Assembly (NCBI RefSeq): GCF_030269925.1
Contig: NC_085110.1
Span: forward strand, 8,618,001-8,682,000
Direction: 5' to 3'
Length of the DNA: 64,000 bases
From: Bombyx mori
Taxonomy: Eukaryota; Arthropoda; Insecta; Lepidoptera; Bombycidae
This document shows, piece by piece, positions 56,010 to 64,000 of the stretch. Both the position numbers and the translations under genes were made by a program. The notes under the pieces were generated by a model that searched no databases, was not told where the DNA came from, and saw only the letters and a list, made by a program, of their open reading frames with translations. Position 1 is the first letter of the stretch. Every line of letters starts with the position of its first letter.

Positions 56010-56582
56010 GGATTTATCCTGCGTTCTTCAGGAAAGGAAAATTAAAACCATACAAAACATTTAAAAAATATCCAGAGTACCAGGAAGCTTTCAAAAATTT
56101 CTGTAACAGCGAATCAATTGAAAATTTAGATCAACAACAAAACATCTATAATAGAGGTCTATATGCAATGCTTACAATGTCCGTAATGTAATTGATATTG
56201 ATGCTGCTCGACTTCAATTATTCATCGACTCCTATACAGTCTCTAATGTAAACGAAGCTTTTGACCGAAAGAAATTGCGAAATTTTGACGTTAGCAATCT
56301 ACCACCTTGTAAAAGCGAGCTATTGCAGCAATTTTTGCGATCAAATTCTGTATATACCATTTGGAATAATGCTCATCTAAAAAATCCAACCTCATATGGA
56401 ACCGGATAATGATGACAGGGTATTGAAAGATGACAAACACCAAGATCTACTACCGAGTTATGTTAGAGATTCGCTCAAAACTCAATCTGGTATGTAATTA
56501 TTATGACAAATTATTGTACATATTTTTTTTATTATTCAAATTGTATAATTTTTCTTAATTTTTTACAGGAACTGATGAATAA
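56010..56582 (+). pseudogene. Relic of an intron-bearing gene of an unassigned, probably transposon-linked family
   Basis: Broken frames give KLKPYKTFKKYPEYQEAF, a short 'YNVRNVIDIDAARLQLFIDS' stretch, then FDRKKLRNFDVSNLPPCKSE and LLQQFLRSNSVYTIWNNAHL. The order 'ARLQ.F...Y', 'LPPC...L..H..R.N', 'IWNNA' recalls a family of uncharacterised proteins I have seen multiply copied in arthropod genomes, but I cannot name it. The end looks spliced: AATCTG|GTATGT at 56490 and TTTTACAG|GAACTGATGAATAA at 56568-56582 would give a terminal GTDE and stop. The start is lost and stops are present. Confidence 0.45.
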
Positions 56583-56614
56583 GGCGATATTGATATCGCC
56601 TTATTCATCAGTTC
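56569..56614. repeat. 46-bp near-perfect palindrome
   Basis: The left arm, 22 nt from GAACTGATGAATAAGGCGAT, is followed by TG and then its exact reverse complement. The left arm is the putative last exon of the relic gene plus its 3' flank, so the palindrome is an inverted copy of that exon end. Confidence 0.9.
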
Positions 56615-57294
56615 AATATCGACGACAATGAGGAAAATTATAAGAACGATTAAATATTTTTCTTTGACATGTAATATTTCGTTTGTACTTTATAATATTA
56701 AAATAACATTTTTTATTTTCTATAATATTGCTATGAACGTAATAAAATAATTTTACTATTGGATATCTTAAAAGATCACAATAGACTAAGCACTCTATCT
56801 CGCTCACACCCGCTTGAACAGTTGCTACCTCGCGCTCGCACCTACAGCGGACTCTCAATGTGTCTGGCAAGATGTAAGAACCATTAAAACTGTCCGGCTA
56901 TTGGGGTAACATATTTTTATAAGTCCCTAAGTAACATATATAAAATTTAGCTTTTATAGTATAACGAAAGTATAATTAAAATTTATTAAAGTTTAGGGGT
57001 GTCTGGCAGGGGGTAACAACTGGAAAAAGTGTCCGGCAACGGATATCGTGATTTCTAAAGATATTCTGGAGTAAATATTAAAAAAAAAAACCTTTATACT
57101 TTAACGAATTTAAGGTACTATTTTATATACCTTTACTGCCTGTTACCTGCCCAAGTAACCACAATCGAAACTCTATAATCGCGGGTCGTTCTTACCTGTG
57201 TTGGAGACATACACAGAGAAACTTTCAGCTTTTATAAAATAACGAAGGTCTGGCTGTCGCGGGCTCTTGGGCTACAAGTGAGAGTGATTCAAAT

Positions 57295-57885
57295 GGTGCG
57301 GCGTACCTTCCTTGAGGTGCGCTGCGGTAGTGTGTTACGGACTTTAGAGTCAGCAAAACAATTAAAATAGATTGTAATAGTCTAAGAAAAACACGTACTC
57401 AAAATACGATAACATTCAGCATGCTAGAAATGGGCAGATGGCACTGTACTACGCCATATCTTTATGTTTTGCGGCAAACGACAACTTTATAAAATCAGTG
57501 TAGCAAATTTTAAAAATCGTCATATCGTTTACTTGGCAAATTTGAAGCACGAACTCGTCTTGGATTTCACATAATATGTAAATCACATCATCTTTGCACA
57601 TAACAATATACTTACTTCCTATTAAAGTATAAATTCTACAAATACATTCACTCAACAATATTTAAAATAAAATGAGCCAACAACGTTTATCGATAAAACC
57701 TACTAACATTAAAATCTTCTGGGCAGCACTAAAACTGCCATGTTTTGTGGCCAGCTGACGTCACAGTGGCACGAATTTTTTGTTGACGTTTCATTTCCAT
57801 AGGTTTCCTACTTCAGTGCTATTTACCTATCACTAATCTGTGCGCTCATTATTGCGCTAATCGGCTCTGTAAATTTGGCTCCCAT
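57295..57885. other. Unassigned spacer
   Basis: I see no convincing gene or repeat. A palindromic TGACGTCA lies at 57756-57763 after GCCATGTTTTG. A similar GCCATGTTTAG with GTCACGTCAG occurs at 54947-54980. These may be promoter-like, but no transcript is evident. Confidence 0.3.
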
Positions 57886-58135
57886 TTTTTTAATTTTCGG
57901 ATTTTTTTTTATTTTTAATTATTTGTTCGTCGTTTGTTCGTTAATGCTCGAATGTAAAAAATGTTTGTTCGTCTTTTATTTACTTACAATTAATTAAACA
58001 AATGATCACCGTTAAATGGGCCCCCCTTACTAGACATTTTTATTTTTATTGCTCAGATTAATTCAACTATTGGTGATTGTTCGATCATAAAAACAATTAA
58101 ATTCCCAATTATTAATTATTTTATATCTAATAAGC
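57886..58135. repeat. AT-rich duplicated unit, copy 1
   Basis: It matches 59847-60118: TTTTTAATTATTTGTTCGTC, GAATGTAAAAAATGTTTGTT, AATTAATTAAACAAATGATC, CCTTACTAGACATTTTTATT and ATTGGTGATTGTTCGATC occur in the same order. Copy 2 has a short extra stretch at about 60025-60050. The R1 insertion separates the copies, which were a tandem pair before it arrived. Confidence 0.8.
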
Positions 58136-58764
58136 AAACCATCACCTTTCTTTTTTTTCGGGCCGAGGGCGGAACCTCCTACGAGGTCCCCGCGCATAAG
58201 GGGCGCGTGGGGTATGTGAGACTCAACGATCTGCATGGTGTTGTGAGCAGACCGCGAGCCCAAGGATTTTAGGGCCCACCCACTAAACGACTCCCCTGCA
58301 CTCTTACACCCGACGTCCGATCCCCTCCGAGATCAGAACCTGGATGAGGTAGGGGGGTTATCGCGGTCAACACTACAACCAGACGGCGCGGCTCACCCCA
58401 AGGACGCCCAACCGACGGAGCCTTCGAGGCGAATCGAAGGCTCTGAAATGTCGGCCGTCTCGGTACGGCAGCCTGTCAGACCGTCCAGACGATGCCGCTG
58501 GTGTCCCGGAATACCCTGCTGGACCAGAACCAGCCTGCCTGGTCGGGACGCGATACACCGCCAACCGGTCGCTCTATTACTCCTCGGCGGCGCGCTAGAG
58601 TGCTAGTAGCGCGCCGCGCGGCCTCTACCCCTTCAGGTCACCCCTTGACCTTCACCGGGGGGAGGCCGCTACCTACAGGGGCCGGGACGTACGGGCGTAT
58701 TCCCGCCTCCGGCCCCCGGCTCGATGGCGACGGATCGGTGCGGAAAGGGAAGAGCTCTCCCTCT

Positions 58765-59760
58765 TGACTTCAGACCGCAGCTACCACCATGGGACAGTGG
58801 TTTCGGATGTGGCGCATCGACATCAACCCCACGAAAAGCACAGCGGTGCTATTCAAAAGGGGTCGCCCTCCGAACACCACGCTGAGCATCCCTCTCCCGA
58901 CTAGGCGCGTCGACACCTCCGCCTCTGCCATTCGCCCAATCACGATGTTCGACCAGCCCATACCGTGGGCCCCGAAGGTCAAATATTTAGGCGTCACCTT
59001 CGACAGTAGCATGACATTCCGCCCTCACATCAAGACGGTACGCGACCGTGCCGCCTTCATTTTAGGACGTCTCTACCCGATGATATGCAGGCGAAGTAAA
59101 ATGTCCCTTAGAAATAAGGTGACACTCTACAAAACTTGCATACGCCCCGTCATGACATATGCAAGTGTAGTGTTCGCTCACGCGGCCCGCACTCACCTAA
59201 AATCATTTCAAATTATCCAATCCCGTTTTTGCAGGATAGCCGTCGGAGCCCCGTGGTTCGTCAGGAACGTCGACCTCCATGACGACCTGGACTTAGAGTC
59301 CACCAGTAAGTATATGCAGTCGGCGTCGATGCGCCACTTCGATAAAGCGGCACGACACGAGAACCCTCTCATCGTGGCCACCGGTAACTACATTGCCGAT
59401 CCTGCGGACAGAATGGAAAGCAGTCGACGTCGCCCAAAACACGTCATCTCGGATCTTCCCGATCCACTAACGGTTCTTCTAGGTACTTCAAGCACCGGTC
59501 ACCGTTCTCGTCGAACCCGTCGCTTGCGACGAAGGGCTCGACGAGTAAATTAACTCTCAGACACAGCCCACTGAGTTTCTCGCCGGATCTTCTCAGTGGA
59601 TCGCGTTTCTGATCCGGTGGTAGATTCTGCGAAGCACGGCTCTTGCTAGGGCTCGTGTTAGCAACGTCATCAGGCTTGAGCCCCGTGAGCTCACCTACTA
59701 GCCACGGTTACGCTGAAATAGCTTCTCAAGGCTATCAGCTTAGGTAGGAAAAAAAAAAAA
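58765..59760 (+). mobile_element. Jockey-like LINE 3' fragment inside the R1 copy
   Basis: This is a 5'-truncated element with an open C-terminal ORF2 piece (58789-59553), a 3' UTR and a poly(A) tail (59749-59760). CTCTCCCTCT before and TCTTCCTCTC after may be a diverged duplication. A related but more decayed copy lies at 39722-40172. Confidence 0.82.
58789..59553 (+). pseudogene. C-terminal part of a Jockey-type reverse transcriptase
   Basis: 254 open codons cover the thumb and C-terminal region downstream of the catalytic YADD. They begin MGQWFRMWRIDINPTKST, then VKYLGVTFDSSMTFRPHI, LYKTCIRPVMTYASVVFAH, and finally a basic end RRTRRLRRRARRVN. The endonuclease and RT catalytic parts are absent, so it is inactive. 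The frame is undamaged, which suggests a fairly recent copy. Confidence 0.85.
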
Positions 59761-59846
59761 TCTTCCTCTCTCGTTCCGCCGCCTCCTTCTGCGAGATGGT
59801 GGACTCGTAGAAGTCGAGCAAAGCAAACCATCACCTCACGCCACCT

Positions 59847-60118
59847 TTTTTTGATTTTCAGATTTTTTTATTTTTAATTATTTGTCGTCATTTGTTAGTT
59901 AATGTTCGAATGTAAAAATTGTTTGTTCGTCTTTTATTTATTTATAATTAATTAAACGAATGATCACCCTTAAGTTGCCCCTCCTTACTAGATATCTTTA
60001 TTTTTATCGCTCAGATTAATTCATTTTGATCAATTATCGTTTGTTCGACGACTATTGGTGATTGTTCGATCCTAAAAACAATTAAATTCCCATTTAATAA
60101 TTATTTAATATCTAATAT
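59847..60118. repeat. AT-rich duplicated unit, copy 2
   Basis: Second copy of 57886-58135. It lies directly after the right target duplication of the truncated R1 copy and leads into an AT-rich palindrome. Confidence 0.8.
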
Positions 60119-60136
60119 AAAATAATTATTAATTTT

Positions 60137-60194
60137 CGTATTAAATTATTATTATAATAATAATATATAATTATAATAATAATAATTTAATACG
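60137..60194. repeat. AT-rich palindrome
   Basis: CGTATTAAATTATTATTATA is followed, after a short TA-rich centre, by its reverse complement ending ATAATAATTTAATACG. A further direct copy of the arm follows at 60200-60222. It can form a long AT cruciform. Confidence 0.8.
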
Positions 60195-60782
60195 AATCAC
60201 GTATTAAATTATTATTATTATGTTCTATATTTATTTGAAATCTTATTAATTACACAATATTTTTCAAAAAAGGTATTAAAAATACAATTTTTAAAAAACA
60301 CTATATAAAAATAGATTGTCGATGATGGCAATTATTATTATTATTATTATTTAGTAAAGTTTTTAGTTTTAGGTTCATTGTTACAGTTGATTGCATAATT
60401 TATTAATGTACTATTTTACTTTGTCATAGTTTCAATTACTGTACTACTTTCATTATTTTTCAATGTATTGTACGATGCACCGGAAACTATAACCTATCAA
60501 TTGTTAATTAAAATACCACGTTATTCTGATATACAACATAAATTGAGCTCGTTGTAGCCTTACAACCTTTTTCCCATAAACGAGATACCAATATATTTTA
60601 TTTTAATTACGTAATGTAGCTAACAAAACTAGCGAAAGTGGTGAATGTTTTAAAATTCTCTAATTTTGAATTATGATTTTCTAAGAAATGGTCTACAAAC
60701 ACTTAAGGTTAAGTACTCGTAGGAATGATGCATGGTCAAGGTCAAAATCCATAGCAAAATATTTTAATTTATTCAACTAGTG

Positions 60783-61108
60783 GGTGGCGTGGGGTGGCGC
60801 TGGCGACGTCAAGAGACACCCCCAGCGCCACCCCACCCCGTGAGACAGCCTCGTCCGAGAGGGCCCGCACGCGCAGTATTGCATCCACGGTCGAACGGCC
60901 CTCCCGGAAACCGCACTGCTCCGCCGATAGGTCAGGTCCAACCCGGACTAGGTGCTGAACGATGCGGGCAGCCAGGATACGTTCCAGCAATTTTCTCGTC
61001 TCGTCCAGCAGTACGATACCCGGCGGCTGTATCCACCGGGCGCCCCTCCTTCCTCAACAACACAAGTCTGTCCGTCCACCAGAGCAACGGAAACCGTCCC
61101 GATTCCAG
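60783..61108 (-). pseudogene. R1-clade reverse transcriptase fragment
   Basis: The - strand reads RIVQHLVRVGPDLSAEQCGF, REGRSTVDAILRVRALSDEA and GGVALGVSLDVAS, with frameshifts upstream. This is clearly similar to residues about 520-600 of the full R1 ORF2 at 45984. Both ends are truncated. It is fused at 61108 to mariner sequence. Confidence 0.85.
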
Positions 61109-61300
61109 CCAAGAATGTATCTTGATACACTTTGGCTAAAATGTTCACTCCTTTTTCATAAACATGTAGTTTTGTGAATCCTTGATAAAACACGCCCCAC
61201 CAAATCACCACTGACGCAGGACGATGACCACGTTGTACCTTTCCGACCACTTGAGCAGCTTTTTTGAAACTGTGAGCGTACCCTTTATCATTTTGCCTAC
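61108..61300 (-). pseudogene. mariner transposase fragment
   Basis: The - strand reads VGKVQRGHRPASVVIWWGVF followed by YQGFTKLHVYEKGVNILAKV and YQDTFL. This is the 'V-RG--P-SVMVWWGVSY-GVT-LHF-EKGVKT-A--Y' block of mariner-family (DD34D-type) transposases, about 60 residues. It runs directly into the R1 fragment. Confidence 0.75.
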
Positions 61301-61309
61301 TGTAGTGGT

Positions 61310-61400
61310 TTTATTTTTATTTTTTTATTTATTGGTTAGATGTATGGACGAGCTCACAGCCCACCTGTTTATGACTCGTGTGCCATCTAGTGACACTGTG
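61310..61400 (-). mobile_element. Bm1 SINE 3' tail, antisense
   Basis: TTTATTTATTGGTTAGATGT, ATGGACGAGCTCACAGCCCA and CCTGTTTATGA form the reverse complement of the Bm1 3' end (compare 7015-7055). The copy is short. Confidence 0.6.
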
Positions 61401-61409
61401 TAACACCGG

Positions 61410-61965
61410 TCACTCACATGCGCACGAATACGCAAACCCGCAAGTGTAGGACTACATTTGCAAATGATTATGCAAAGTTTTCGCTGCATTCGTGGTTTCC
61501 AAGCTGTGTCGGTTTTTTAACAGACATCAAAGCGCGCGAACTGCGAACCTTCGCGTAGTCTCCCACACATTCGCTTGCCCAGTTGCGCCGACGATTGCGA
61601 AGGTAACGGATGTATACTATACGCCATTTTCATAGTTCGTGACGTCTACTGTGTAGCGTATCTTCATCAAGAGAAATCCCATAAAAACAGCATGGCTGTT
61701 AATAATGTCTGGGAAAGAATTCAAAACTCTTTTTCTTTTCAATGTTCTATTGACGAATTAAAAAGGAGGAGAAATTCGTGAGACATTCGTAAACAAGTGT
61801 AGGAGGAAGCGCAAACGGGTTCGCAAATTGAGTAGGTATGCGAACCCATTTGCACAGCCGCTAGGTTTGCGAATGAATGTTATTTGTTTGACGGCCCTTC
61901 ACATGCGCGCAAACATTCGTACAATTTACGAATATTTGCGCGCCTGTCAGTGGCCGGCATTAGGA
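61410..61965 (+). mobile_element. MADF-domain DNA element (Harbinger-like?)
   Basis: Its ends are TAACACCGGTCACTCACATG on the left and, reversed from the right, TAATGCCGGCCACTGACAGG, both continuing GCGC. The interior encodes a broken MADF-like domain: DVYCVAYLHQEKSHKNS, NVWERIQNSF and IDELKRRR (61630-61780), then after a frameshift RETFVNKCRRKRKRVRKLS. It has no DDE transposase. The right 180 bp repeat the first bases of the window. A 3-bp TAA/TTA target would suit PIF/Harbinger, but the two sides are not identical. Confidence 0.55.
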
Positions 61966-62064
61966 CAAAGAACGAATTTTTTTTTGTACAGTTGTGTTAT
62001 CCATAGATTATACACTTAATATATTCGGTGTTAGGTACTTATTAACTCCATGGTGTTATCTCTT

Positions 62065-62240
62065 GAATTTTTTTTTATTGCCTTTGTAGGCAGACGGGCA
62101 TACGGCCCACCTGATGGTGAGTGGTTACCGTTGGATGATATCATCTCGAACAATTTCTCAGAGCACTCCCCATGGAACATACAGTACAAAATACAGAGGG
62201 AACCGAAGTCCCTCCGCAGACCCAGCGGTTCCAAAGGTTG
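62065..62240. mobile_element. Composite of moth repeat tails
   Basis: A poly(T) and ATTGCCTTTGTAGGCAGACG, CATACGGCCCACCTGATGGT, GAGTGGTTACCG block (antisense tail, as at 37300) runs into TCAGAGCACTCCCCATGGAA, CAGTACAAAATACAGAGGGA and CCGCAGACCCAGCGGTTCCA. The second block looks like another interspersed repeat that I cannot name. Confidence 0.5.
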
Positions 62241-62717
62241 AATAACCAGTAATCTTTATTTCAATGAGTGCTTTATTCATTTTCCAGTTACCACATAATA
62301 TGGACAATTATTATGGACAATGGAATCGGTGTTGCAGGTTCGCATGAAACCAGGCTGTATTCACACAAAATTTGAATGCCAGATAGTTAGAAAAAAACGA
62401 ACAGCTAAAATTACAGATGGTGTAAAAGAAGTATCATAACAGAAAATAGATAACAGAAAAGATTAATTTCATGTACTTTTTACCATAATTTATCAATTCA
62501 ACCAATAACCATTAAAATAATTATCTGTTAACATACATACCTAATAGTTTACGCCCCTAATATTTAGGAAAAAGTAAATTGTAAAATATGTACTAAACAC
62601 TTTGTCAACTTTGTTTGATTCATTGTTTGTAAAAAGAAGTGCAGATTGTATGTGGTCCTGCATTTTATTTGTGTCTAATAATCTGCTATTTTTACTTTTT
62701 AGTTTTGAGTGACAACT

Positions 62718-63022
62718 TATAAGGAAATTTAACAGAAAACATTCCCTCGAGAACGAATGATAAGTCTATTCAAGTATTTATTTCTCACAAGTTCAGAAGT
62801 AAAGCCGTTCAAACAGAAAATAAATTAATAAATCAGATGACATCACCCTTGAAACCTCATACCCATTCTGTTTCTACATCACCATTTAAAGTTACAAGAG
62901 GCAATTTCGTGTCCCCATGGACATCCACATTACATAAACCTACAAGGCTAATACTATATCCCCCTGAAGATCAATCTGATAGTGATACTTCTTTTACACC
63001 ATCCGTAATGCACAGAGAATAA
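62718..63022 (+). pseudogene. Unassigned coding-like stretch (possible exon or pseudogene)
   Basis: A frame open for about 100 codons after a TAA at 62715-62717 reads SIQVFISHKFRSKAVQTEN, then VTRGNFVSPWTSTLHKPTR, LILYPPEDQSDSDTSFTPS and VMHRE. It is rich in Ser/Pro/Thr-Pro and has normal amino-acid composition. A splice-acceptor-like TTTTTACTTTTTAG ends at 62701. Downstream (63063-63140) another frame reads DCSEMIQDDKKQEASTNS and NLMNNFK before GTAGTT. It may be two exons of a host gene continuing to the right or a decayed retrocopy. I do not recognise the family. Confidence 0.35.
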
Positions 63023-63860
63023 TCACCATCAACAATATCTCAAAATAAATTAATTTATATTAGACTGCAGTGAGATGATACAAGACGATAAAAAACAGGA
63101 AGCATCTACAAATTCCAACTTGATGAATAATTTTAAGGTAGTTGTTGATGTTTAAAATGCTATATCAGGATCAAAATGATTGAGTCTTGGGGCTATCTTT
63201 GTTATCCAATTTAAAGCTATGCAATTAGCATTCCAGTTTAAGCAAAAAAAGCAAAAATAGGTGCTATCTCTATTTACCCAGAAATTGTGGTTATTGGGGA
63301 CGAAATTAGTGTTAATAGAGAAATTTGCTAGGGCTGGCACTCCTTGGTTTTAATTAATTAATTTGTTTAGTTGCACCAACAAAGTGATCATCAATAAAAA
63401 ACATTGAAAAACTGACAAATGACAAAAGTACATGGCAGATGGCATGAATTATAGGTGCAACCGACAGTGCATTACAAAAATAAAAATATATAACTAAAAC
63501 TTGATTACATTTAATTACTTATGATTAATTTATATTTACTTGGGAAATTATCCGCGACAGATTGTTCTTGTAAGTTGTGAGACAATTAGAAAAAACATCT
63601 ATTTCATCACTTAAAATTAGTTCAGCGCAATCGAACAATTCCGAATGAACATTGACGAGACCGCGCCTTCGTGGAGATTATTGTAGTCCCAAAGGATTCT
63701 GCTTAAAGGAGAGTAAGCACCTAAATTCGAACGAGCGGGCTTTCTTATAAGCAGTTTATGTTTCTTTGTTCTTAGTAAGTACTTAGGGGCTGATATTTTT
63801 ATCTGGGTTAAGAGATTAGGTGTGTCCGTTATCCCATGAATTAATCAGGTGGATACTAAT

Positions 63861-63904
63861 GGTTAATATTTGTTCAGAGTGGGGATTCTGAACAAATATT
63901 AACC
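63861..63904. repeat. Perfect 18-bp hairpin
   Basis: GGTTAATATTTGTTCAGA, the 8-nt loop GTGGGGAT, then the exact complement TCTGAACAAATATTAACC. No neighbouring gene explains it. It may be a transposon end pair or a hairpin RNA. Confidence 0.85.
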
Positions 63905-64000
63905 TCTATATTTTATTAAGTATTACTTACACATTTTTGTCCACCTTGAGATTTCATCGTTCTTGTTACATGTCTTTACGTTACATTTACTTATGGTAAA

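Larger units (their letters stand above)
55291..57294. mobile_element. DNA element with inverted arms of about 0.5 kb
   Basis: The left arm 55291-55812 and the right arm 56766-57294 are near-perfect reverse complements, from ATTTGAATCACTCTC through AAAGCTGAAAGTTTCTCTGT to AGTGCTTAGTCTATTGTGAT. Both arms hold GTGTCTGGCA, GTGTCCGGCA and CTGTCCGGCTATTGGGGTAA motifs in series. The 950-bp core holds a LINE endonuclease scrap and a relic of an intron-containing gene. I could not identify a clear target duplication. The structure resembles foldback-type or long-TIR elements. The family is unknown to me. Confidence 0.75.
58148..59820 (-). mobile_element. 5'-truncated R1-clade LINE copy, split by a Jockey fragment
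   Basis: Its target duplication AAGCAAACCATCACCT is at 58132-58147 and 59821-59836. The - strand content matches the 3' end of the full element: poly(A) as TTTCTTTTTTTTCGGG, then the 3' UTR (58165-58760) and the ORF2 end (59765-59815, reading the reverse of CTTCTGCGAGTCCACC). Between 58765 and 59760 it is interrupted by a + strand Jockey-like fragment. Confidence 0.88.

Overview
The window is nuclear DNA of a lepidopteran, most likely a silkmoth (Bombyx-like). The basis is several Bm1-type SINEs, R1-clade and Jockey-clade LINEs, a short Helitron with a moth-type end, AT-rich introns with GT/AG borders, and two conserved animal genes. There is no bacterial signal.

Host genes. On the + strand, 2085-6366 holds a four-exon Golgi coiled-coil gene that I read as GM130/GOLGA2 (about 697 aa). 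On the - strand, 35825 down to 9334 holds kismet, the insect CHD6-9 chromatin remodeller. I assembled 15 coding exons whose splice phases all agree (11067 nt, about 3688 aa). They carry two chromodomains, a SNF2 ATPase, a SANT-like exon and a BRK domain. One 90-nt exon (22772-22683) was recovered only from splice signals and family similarity. A possible non-coding first exon lies near 39040-39300. The two genes converge, with SINE-bearing intergenic DNA between them.

Transposons in the kismet introns. These are an apparently full-length Jockey LINE with two open ORFs and an 11-bp target-site duplication (12738-17119), a 380-bp Helitron (18078-18457), an RTE tail (about 19550), a TA-flanked DNA element (20869-22628), a hAT-type MITE carrying a piece of R1 LINE (24404-24925), and a Tc1 element (32082-33746) hosting a Bm1 SINE and a second MITE.

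39.7-64 kb is almost entirely mobile DNA. A TA-flanked DNA element (41121-54678) contains a Ty3/gypsy-type LTR element (42086-54041, indistinguishable 542-bp LTRs, intact gag, broken pol). That element in turn contains a 7.1-kb R1-clade LINE (42726-49833, 15-bp TSD, two open ORFs). Next come an element with arms of about 0.5 kb that encloses a relic of an intron-containing gene of unknown type (55291-57294), a truncated R1 copy split by a Jockey fragment and set in duplicated AT-rich DNA (57886-60118), an R1 fragment joined to a mariner transposase relic (60783-61300), and a MADF-domain DNA element (about 61410-61965). The right half of that last element also forms the first bases of the window. 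A small unassigned coding-like stretch lies at 62718-63150.

All coordinates and motif calls were read by eye. Family assignments come from remembered motifs, not from a database search.
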